DNA from: Cercis canadensis
Lineage: Eukaryota > Streptophyta > Magnoliopsida > Fabales > Fabaceae
Length of the DNA: 64,000 nt
Reading direction: 5' to 3'
Assembly: GCA_003255065.1 (NCBI GenBank)
Contig: QAOA01006617.1
Coordinates: 796,939-860,938 of the forward strand
The first letter of the stretch is position 1; each line of letters starts with the position of its first letter. The position numbers and the translations under genes are program-made. Below the pieces are notes generated by a model. That model worked only from the letters and a program-made list of their open reading frames with translations. It did no database searches and was not told where the DNA came from. This document shows positions 48,283 through 57,702 of the stretch, in pieces.

Positions 48283-48738
48283 TTATGTCTACTATTTGAA
48301 AAACAATAACAAAAGATTTTTTAAGAAAAAGAAAAAATAAATTGTTTTCCTTATAGGCTTTCTCTATCTTTGTTTGCTCTCTTTTTGGGTTTGTATTGGG
48401 ATTTTTTTTTTTTTTTTTTTGAGTTGAGAACTAATGCTACATGACTGACCCATGCAGTGTGCATTACTATTCGGGGCTCCATTTTCTATGGGTCATAAAT
48501 GGGCTCCATTATTTCTCCTCAGGTCTATGCAAGGCTTTTATGACCTCCAATTTTATGGTTGAATTTATGAGTTTGCCAAAACTTCACTATCCTTTAGAAT
48601 GAATATCCTTTAATATTTAGAAAACATTAATACTAATTATTTCATAACTAACTAAAGGATAAATAGAATAATAGATAGATAAATATAGAGAGATAATGAT
48701 TCATGATTTTGAAGGGCGTGAAAAAAATTTAATAAAAA

Positions 48739-48767
48739 CTAGTTACATACCCGTGCTTTGGACGGGT
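48739..48767 (-). mobile_element. Candidate Helitron 3' terminus
   Basis: On the minus strand, ACCCGT-CCAAAGC-ACGGGT forms a six-bp hairpin, followed six bases later by CTAG and then a T. A short GC hairpin, 3' CTRR and insertion before T is the standard Helitron end. The body would extend to higher coordinates; I did not locate a convincing 5' TC end or any Rep/helicase coding, so it would be non-autonomous. Confidence 0.4.
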
Positions 48768-49614
48768 AAATAGAGCAAAAAGAGAAAAAATACGTGAAAA
48801 GAGAGAAAAATAAAAATACAAAAAGCAAGAAAGAAAAAAAATAAGAAAAGATAAGAAGCGAGTACATAAACTCTGAATAGCTATACTCTAAAAAAAAATG
48901 CTTTTCGTTAGATATATGTAGGGATTGTGACATTAGATACTTTTTTAAACTTACTGATAATATTTTTTTGAATGAAAATATAAAGTAGTTACTTTTTATG
49001 ACAGGAGGACTACATCAGTATTTTCATACTCAATCTCTTTGTGAAAAAAATTGTAAAAATTATTACCCTTCGAAAATTCAAGTTGATGGTGAAATGGTGC
49101 TATTTGTTCGTTTACCTAATATTTAACACTATTTTGATATTATTAGAGTGAGAGATTTTGGTTAATTTGTAAAAGGTCATGGATTTAGATTTTTGTGCCT
49201 GTCATGTAACAAACAAATAATTTATCTTCAAAAACCAAAATTTGCACAATAATTTTCACTTCTTTCTGAATAAATTGCTTTTTTTTTTTTTTTCATATCC
49301 CATTTTATTATGGTTCAAGCTTCTACAATAATAAAATAATAAAACTATGGATAACTACATTGATCTCCCTTGTAGAGGAAGTTTCTATTATGTTAAAGTT
49401 TAACAGAAAAGAGCTCTATGTAAAGTATAAAATAGAAAATGGCTTTTTGTTATGTTAAAATACAAAATAAGAAAGGTTTCTGTAAATTTTAAAAAAAAAA
49501 AAAACAAGAGATCTCTGTCTAATTTCATCAAACCTCAAGACAAATCACGATATTGTCCTGCTACTATTAAATTGGTCATAAAATCAAATATTTAGAACAT
49601 CCTTTTATTCTTTT

Positions 49615-49806
49615 ATAGCAAATGAGAAATTGATTAGAGTGTTTCGCTTGTAAAGTCTAAGTTCGAATCCCATTATTAGCAGTCCCTTTTTGGTAGACAA
49701 TCTATAAGTATCACTGTAAGCTCTCATTAAAACTTGTGACATATCATAACCTTAAAATGAGATAACCTCTTCTCACCCTTAACTTTATTATAAAAAAAAA
49801 AAAAAA
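49615..49806 (+). mobile_element. tRNA-derived SINE, family A, second copy
   Basis: This copy is homologous to 11640-11852. It carries TTGATTAGAGTG (A-box region) and GTTCGAATCCC (a perfect B-box core), the shared body with GACAATCTATAAG, and a 15-base A tail (49792-49806). The DNA after the tail (TCTTTTTATGG) resembles the DNA before the element (TCTTTTATAG), a possible imperfect target duplication. Confidence 0.65.
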
Positions 49807-50457
49807 CTCTTTTTATGGATATCTTTTCAGTTTCTTCAAAGCTCAAGCCTTACCTCTCATAAAGAAATGGGGGAGGAGGGATCTCAAGCCCGGGGCCCAA
49901 TCCCGACCTTATTTTAAAATGAGTTTTTTTGGGTTGGCTAGAAATGTTCTTAAAATCAAGTCTCAAGCCCAATTTATTGAGTTATCGTTTTAGGCTAAAG
50001 TCCTTAAAATTTTGAGTTGGATTGGGCATTCTATCTGAGTTGGGCCGCATGCCTACCCTTAACTACAACTCTACTAGCAATCATACTACTTTTAGCCCAA
50101 AAAAACAAAAGAAGAGAAAAACAACCTACCATATTTTTTAATTGAGTATAAGGTCTTTTTATTTTTTATAAAGTATAAGGTCTTTTTAATTTTTTCTTAA
50201 GAGAAACATATTGCAACTCAACCTAAAAATTAGGATGAATTTGTGAAATTTTCCCCATATGTAAAATCTAATTTGAGTAGAGCAAGTTAGAACAGAGAGT
50301 CACAAAAACATGCACTCTTCCAAGTTCCAACTCACCTTTAACAATGTGATAAAATAATTAAAATTGTAATGAGAGAGCCGGTGTGTTACTACAAGTCTAG
50401 AAGGAAGCACGTTGGCTAAAGATAGACAACATTTTTTACGTTTCCAGATTTGAAGCA

Positions 50458-50542
50458 GAACAAAGAAGCGACACCGACGGCCACGGCCAACGGATCGCCA
50501 CTGGAGGAGCCTCCGGCAACGTATCACCACGTGCAGCATTAA
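50458..50542 (+). pseudogene. Orphan coding-like terminal exon
   Basis: After a good acceptor (TTTACGTTTCCAG ending at 50457), the frame reads LKQNKEATPTATANGSPL and then EEPPATYHHVQH before TAA at 50540-50542. It is markedly GC-richer than its surroundings, with CCG, ACG and GCC codons typical of real exons. I find no upstream exon on this strand within several kb. It may be the last exon of a gene whose body was lost or mis-assembled, since an N-linked duplication starts at 50529 inside it, or a gene fragment moved by a transposon. The family is not recognised. Confidence 0.35.
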
Positions 50543-51265
50543 TCAACATTCATGTCTTCAACATATTCATTTTATTATTATATATAGCTACACTTCCACA
50601 TTAATTGTTCTACACATGCATGCCATATCACTCAATAGGGTGTACTTAGTTTATCTTCTTCTCATGTGAATCTCACTCTACCCAGAATTCAATTATTGGA
50701 GTGTTTGTTTAGAGATCTATTGCCAAACGCTTCCAGAAACATGTTCGTACAGAATTACCGATACAAAATGATTGCCCACCTGCAATTTAAAAGGTAAAGG
50801 ACAAAATTGAATCAAAATAAAGTTAAAATGATATTAAGGTCAGCACTATGTTACTATTCTCTTTTAGGGGTGATAGTAACCCTTCTTCGGTTGGGTNACG
50901 TGCAGCATTAATCAACATTCATGCCTTCAACATATTCATTTTATTATTATATATAGCTACACTTCCATATTAATTGTTCTACACATGCATGCCATATCAC
51001 TCAATAGGGTGTACTTAGTTTATCCTCTTCTCATGTGAATCTCACTCTACCCAGAATTCAATTATTGGAGTGTTTGTTTAGAGATCTATTGCCAAACGCT
51101 TCCAGAAATATGTTCGTACAGAATTACCGATACAAAATGATTGCCCACCTGCAATTTAAAAGGTAAAGGACAAAATTGAATCAAAATAAAGTTAAAATGA
51201 TATTAAGGTCAGCACTATGTTACTATTCTCTTTTAGGGGTGATAGTAACCCTTCTTCGGTTGGGT
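50529..51265 (+). repeat. 368-base duplication around N
   Basis: Copy 1 (50529-50896) and copy 2 (50898-51265) have equal length and differ at four C/T sites that I can see (for example CATGTCTTC versus CATGCCTTC). N50897 lies exactly between them. This level of difference is what two alleles would show. Confidence 0.9.
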
Positions 51266-51828
51266 GAGTTCAGTAAAACTCACTCAATAATTTTAATATT
51301 ATTGTAAAAATTTTAAAAAATTGACTATTCTTATATATTGAACATGATAAAAAAAATTCTTATATATTTCTTATATATATATATATATATATTTCCAACA
51401 ATTCTCTTGAAGAATTGTAGCTTTTAATCATAGAAATGTTTTTTTCATTAGTTAGATAGATAAAAATATAAAATTAGATTTTTTTAACTAGATATATAAG
51501 AAAAATGGTAATTTAAACTTAAAAACTTATTTTACAAAAGATCCTTCGATTTGTTGCACTCTATATGCTTATATAGAATGCTACGATTGTACTAATGTTG
51601 ACTTTTGTTGTCATTAAGTAGACAAAAATAAATTTTTAACTAAAAAATTAAAAAGAATTTAAATATGACATCTCAATTTTATAAGAAATCACCTAAATTA
51701 ATTATATTTTGTAATATGGTAGCAAATTAGCAATGTTACAAAGTTGTTATGGTACTAATTTTTTTTTTGTGCAAGTTATTATGGTACTAATGTTCATCTA
51801 ATATGTAACTAATCAAATTATACACGGA

Positions 51829-51930
51829 TCAAACAGTTTATAGTTGGATAATACTAAAATTATCTTTAAAATCTATAAATTTTATGTGAAATCTAAAATT
51901 ATAGTAAAAAATACCAAAAAAAAATATATG
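51829..51930 (+). repeat. Dispersed repeat C, copy 2
   Basis: The segment starts with GATCAAACAGTTTATAGTTG and runs into an A-rich end, matching 38333-38450 at lower identity. It is noncoding. Confidence 0.5.
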
Positions 51931-53378
51931 CACTCCAACATAATAATGCAAAAACAATAGTATGAGGAAAATTATACATTTGTTGTTATTTTCCGTAAGT
52001 CAACGAAGCAAAATAATAAACTGAAAACCAGCCACGAGGTGTTACTTTTTTTAAAAATAAAAAATCGTTGCTTATCCACAGTGATGAGAAAAAAACAAAA
52101 AACAAATTAAGGGGTATAATATAAGTAGGGACAGTAGTTACGACAGAGATTCCGGTGGGACCTCACCGACGATAATCACAGAGCTTGTGGGGCCAACACG
52201 TGGTAGCCTCATGCGCCTGCCTCTAATCTAATCTTTAATGAGTACAATAACAAAGCCTCATTCTAACGTACAATCATCAGCCTTGTGCGCATGTTAGCAC
52301 GTTCCGACGCCAGCAGCGACCACCGCTGTGACGGTTGTCACTTGTCAGTCAGAAAAGGGTTCCACTTTGAAATTTCCTTTTCCTTTTGGGCAAGTTACAT
52401 GCATAAAATAATTTATGAGATGTGACTTATGATATACCATAGAATTATTTTTTTACTCTTTTCTGTCAAAAGTCAAGGTAGTACGGTGGATATGCACCTT
52501 ATGATTAACCTATTAATTAACCAATCTACTTTGTTTTTACCTTTCAACTCTTTTGTGTTTACATACGTGTTCATCTCTTATTTTTAAATAACACTTTTTA
52601 ATCCGTTAAATTTTATAAAATAAATGAACTAGTTCATATCTCTAACATTATTAAAAATTAATGATGGTGCTAATGTGATAGACATGTAACAGCCAAGTGA
52701 TATTAATGTGGCTTTTTATTTCATTATAGTTTTGGCTTCTCTATTTTGATTATATAAACATTTTGATCTTTCAATTTTTAAATAATATTTTTTAAGATTT
52801 TATTAACTACAAAAATTTAAAAACAATTTTTCCCCATAAAATTTTATTAATTATAAAAATCAAAAGACATTATATACTTTTAAGATCTAATTAATAAAAT
52901 ATTTTGATTAATATTATTTACATATTAATAGTTACACTAGTATTATATATCTCTTGCATAATAGTCCTTATAATAGATAATTCAATTCTATTTAACTATA
53001 GATATGTTTTTTTCTGCTCTTTTCTAGTTCAATTCCTTTTTAAGGAAAAAAATAACTAAAATTGAGATACATGTATTCATAATTCACATATATATATATT
53101 AGGATTACTATAGTTGCATAATTATTGTATGCACAAACACATAAAATTATATATATATTTTTTTAAAAAAAGAATGCCTGTTACTTGAATTCAAAAATGC
53201 AACTACTGTTTAATTAAATGAGTTGAATTAATAATACATTCACCCTAGAGTCAATATTCATACGTTTATTTTTTTTAATAAATTTCAAAAACTCACAATT
53301 AGTTTTCTCATATTAAATTCGTTTGAAAAATAAGAAGAAATAGTTGCAAATGTGAACCTGCTTAAAGATGACATGCAA

Positions 53379-53467
53379 ATTTTTTTTTTATTAAACAGAT
53401 AGAGTTAGATTTTCTAATTAAGGATATAGAAGATTAGGATTCGAACCTGATACTTCAACTTTTTTTG
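53379..53467 (-). mobile_element. 5'-truncated SINE with 13-bp target-site duplication
   Basis: AGATGACATGCAA (53366-53378) and AGATAACATGCAA (53468-53480) flank 89 bases. On the minus strand the insert has a B-box AGGTTCGAATCCT and ends in an A-rich tail beside the repeat. The A-box part seems missing, so it is probably a truncated copy. One mismatch between the flanking repeats suggests moderate age. Confidence 0.6.
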
Positions 53468-56400
53468 AGATAACATGCAATTACGTCGATGTGAGTTTAC
53501 AATTTAATAAGTTTGATCAACATAATTACATCTTTATCCTTAATTACTGCCACTATTGAACTATGAAACTTAGGGCAGCGCAATTGAGCACACTTAATGC
53601 TAATATCAACCTGTTTTCAGTAAATTATATATGCAAACTCCTGTATGAGTAAATTTTGAACCTTTCCATACTACTTTTGCACTGATAAACCAGAAGCAGA
53701 GAACAATGTGGAGAATACGTCAAAATCTTTAAAATCAGGTGGAGACTTTAAATAGGGTGTGGCCCTCATATTTGGAAGAAAGACATTGAGAAGATAATAA
53801 TGTCATTTTAGTTATTATATATCTTATATTTTCGTCACTATTAATTGTACCAAACAAATTTAAAACTATATTGACTTAATTTTTTTATTTTTTTTTTGTA
53901 TAATTCAGATATACGTTATCATTAGACACTGATTTTTCTTCAGGACCCATAATAAAGACAGTGGTTTAGAGTGTTGGTGTTAAATCGAAGACCATGGAAA
54001 TTATAATTGAAACCTACCCTACATACATTAAAATGGGAGGCTAAAGGTCCAGATAATTAAAAGTAAAATGGGGTCAACATGTAAAGTTTGTTGTGTGGAT
54101 AATTAAGTGTATTAATTAGTTGTTGTCTATTTCATTACCACCTGTTTTCTTCATCCATTCAGTTTCATTAATCTCTTTCTAGTTCTAGTGCCTTCAAAAT
54201 ATAAAGTGCAGAAATCAAGTAGAAACAAAATTACTAGTTCCTTCATTTTAGTCTTAATTATTTTTGTTATGAAAACGTGAGCAGTCAATACCTTTAATTA
54301 GTAGAAATATATAGATTAAACTAGTGCTAGTTATACAAACCCTTCAACCACTACAAAAAAAACAAAAAGTCAGTGGGAACAATATGTATAATTAAATATT
54401 AAACAAAATAAGAAAAATATCATTATTTTTCTTATTATGTTTCAAATGAAATAAGGTGTTATTAATTAATTGTTAGATTCAATTATTGTAGCTGACAATA
54501 ATGGCTAAGCATATTTTTCATTGGTACCGTGTCTATTTCATATAGTTAATGTTTGGATAAGGATATAACAAATTAAATATATAAATCATTCAAAATTTTC
54601 AATTTCTTCACCTAATAAAAATAATTATGATAAACAATGAATTTATTAAGCTGAATATTATTGGAAGAGAGTCTTAATTTCTGAGCCGCCTCTAACCTTA
54701 AAGGTTGTCACTCATTCTTTAAACTCATAACAAAACCCAACCTCAAATACTAACTAAACATATAGAATACCATTTTTCACATAAAAATTTGGAAGTCTTC
54801 AAGACAAACATATTGTAATTAGTGAATGTTTAGCACCAAAAGATGAGTAATATGATATAAAGTAAAGAAATTTTTAGTAACCTAGTTCACCTTACTAATT
54901 GACTTTTTCTTTTTGTTTAAACAAACACTAATTATATATTAGGGAAATGAATTGAGGTCAAAAGCAGAGGAAGGTGAGTAAATACATAGCCGTATATTTT
55001 GGCTTTTGCATGCAAAGATTGTTGATGTCATATAACCCTTGTTTTTACCCCTCTCAATATTCAATATTCATTCTTGCTTTAATCTCCTTTTCCCAATTGT
55101 TTAGTTTGTGTGACCGATGCCTGCCTGCAATCCATAGATAATGACCCAAATCTTTATTTTTAAGAATCACTCCACAAGTCCATCCATAAGCCTTGGACTT
55201 ACAAATTTTGATTTCATTTCAATAACCAAAAAGTTTTAAAATATACTTGTTTGACCTTTTCGTCTTCCTCTTATCCCTACAATTACAAACAACTAAACTT
55301 GCGTACCCTAGACCCAAAATTCAGGAAGAGCTTATCCCTAGTGTTGACCAATTTCACACACCTTCACATCATATAATTTAACTTTCATTTTGCCAAAAAA
55401 AAAAAAAGAATTTGAAATTAGATTTAGTGTATAAGTTTATAGCATTATTATTTATGTTCACCTTGAGTTTTGGGAACCATGCTTAGGGCCGGAGAGTTAG
55501 GGCCTTGGACACCATGAAGTTGACTAGGGTTAATGCATCAACTTTAGTAGCCTTGATTTCAGAGCAATACATCATCAAACCCGGGATGTATTAAAGGACA
55601 ATTAATCTTTTTTAATTAGCATTAACTCTAATCACACTTGTAATCCCAATATAAAATATTGGTACACAAATTCTTGGATGTTTCTGTTCTCTGGAATTGG
55701 TTAGAATAATGAATTATCTTGTGTACCATGTGGAGTTGCTTCCCTTTTAACCATTTAAAGTCTTATTACACATTGAATTTTCAATTGAATTTATTAGCCT
55801 TGCATTAATTTACATATAGTTGCCCTATTCTATGCAAGGTCTGACCAGTCAGTGTCCCAATTTACTCTCTAAAGGTTATCATATGATCATTATTTTTTCA
55901 AAGTTTTAATATGATATTTTCCCAAAAAATAAAAATAGCAAGAATACTAAAATTATACATATTATATATTATATATGTAGTAGACTATTTCTTTTTCCCA
56001 TTTAGCACATTGTCTTGTCTATGATTTAGGAGTTAAAATTAATGAGGAAGCTCTTCACATGTGCAGATGTACTCCATGTTGACATTTATTGATAAATAAG
56101 CATAACAAATCAAAAACTGAAATTGACCAATATTTTTTTTACATAACAACACAATGGTTTAAACTTAACATTTTGTAAATTATTTACCATTAGACCATAC
56201 ACCTAATAACTTAAATTAATAAATATTTTTGTTTCATGAGATGAAGTGAAACTGATCACTACTCTACTCAGGCCACATAGGACTTTAATGTGGAAATATT
56301 TAAATACAATAATTATTCATAAGTTATAAAATATGGGAGAATGGAAAAAAAAAAAAAAAAGCTCAGGTATTTCACAAATGATTAAAATATTTTTAGTATT

Positions 56401-57422
56401 ACGTGATTATTCTGTTTATATTTAAATATAATAATTACATATTTTATATGTAGAAACATAATAACTTATAATAATAAATAATGAATTAAAATACTGCATA
56501 TGTTAGAATTATTTTAGAAGAATTTTCACTTATCAGCTATTTATAGAAAGGTCTACACCATGTAAAATGATATTGGTCTCTTCCCTTCAGTTGAATGATA
56601 TATATTTTTTTTAAATGGTATTTTTATATTCATGTTTATTCTAAGTGGATTCTAGGATGGGTTTTTTAATGAAGAAAATACCAAATTAGAAAATACAAAA
56701 AAGTTAAAGCTTTCAATTTTATATATAAGGAGATATAACAACTGCCCTAAAATATAGTGTCAAAATACAGTTCAGTCAAAACAAAAACTAGGTTCACCTG
56801 AATGCAGGACTTTTGCCCCTTGGCTCCTACAAAGGATATTAAAAAAAAAAAAAAAAAAAGAATGCTATTAGCATAACTGCATATAAATTCGATTTACACT
56901 ACTGTACACTCATACGTTTAATATAATTTAATTATTATTTTTTTTGTGGCTGATATTTTATCAACTCATATAACAAAATATAATGGGAAAGCTCGTAGTG
57001 TGAAACTGTGCATTAAGCATTTCTCCAAAATAAATAATTAAATAGAATAGAGATTTTTCTTTTTGTTTAGTTTCTCTTGCCACTTGTAAAATCGGTTTTC
57101 GTAGTTGTTCACTTGTTCTCCTCTGTCAAAACCGTCCCTGTTTCCCATTCTGGTCGGCAACTTAAGATCCTTAGACGCGTGAGCCAGCACTCTGTCTTTA
57201 TGCACTTAAAAGTTGTAACTCTCACTGACCACACTACATTGTCTTCCTTATTACTCTTCACTTCTCATCCATCACCAATTTCAATTTTCTCTCTGAATTA
57301 TAGACTTTTTCCCTGTACAACCATCAGATTCTGACCATTTTCTTCCTTTCCTCTGTCATCTGCTTGGAAACTCACTCCAATACCTCATTTTTCCCCTTTT
57401 TGTAGCTTCAATGCGTCACTGG

Positions 57423-57652
57423 GTAAGAACCCTTTTCTGATTTTTCCTCTAACTTTTTCTGTGGTTTTCTTTTTGGCTTCACGTTCTCACAATATGAACA
57501 GTTCTATGAGTCCGTTCTTTTACCTGTTCATGCTCTTGGCAATCTAGCCAGAAAGAAAAGAAAGAAAAAAAAAACATCTTTTTTTGCTTTGAATCTTTTC
57601 TGGTTATTTATAGAATTCATCTGTGTTGATGGTCTTCTGTATTTGCTTGCAG
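57423..57652 (+). other. 5'UTR intron of the ARF gene
   Basis: CACTGG/GTAAGAAC gives a near-perfect donor at 57423, and TTTGCTTGCAG ends at 57652. The 50 bases between the acceptor and the start codon contain no ATG. Leader introns are common in this ARF clade. Inferred from splice consensus. Confidence 0.65.
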
Positions 57653-57702
57653 TTTACACTACTTTGAAGGGCCAAATAAGGATTTTATTTTCAGCAGTTT
57701 AG

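Larger units (their letters stand above)
46571..57422. other. Gene-poor interval between the GATA and ARF genes
   Basis: About 11 kb. The GATA 3'UTR occupies the first few hundred bases. I then see SINE insertions (48159-48282, 49615-49806, 53379-53467), a Helitron-like terminus (48739-48767), an orphan coding-like exon (50458-50542), an N-linked duplication (50529-51265), a dispersed repeat copy (51829-51930), a GC-richer patch (52140-52380), TA microsatellites (51370-51391, 53088-53099) and otherwise AT-rich unique DNA. The ARF promoter lies at the right end. No complete gene was found. Confidence 0.5.

Noticed and set aside
49870..50060. GGGCC/CCCGG-rich stretch as an LTR fragment
   Set aside because: It resembles common plant repeat sequence, but I see no LTR ends, primer-binding site or coding remains.
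57077..57334. 85-codon open frame in the ARF promoter
   Set aside because: Located upstream of the likely transcription start, with no coding signature and no conserved upstream-peptide motif.
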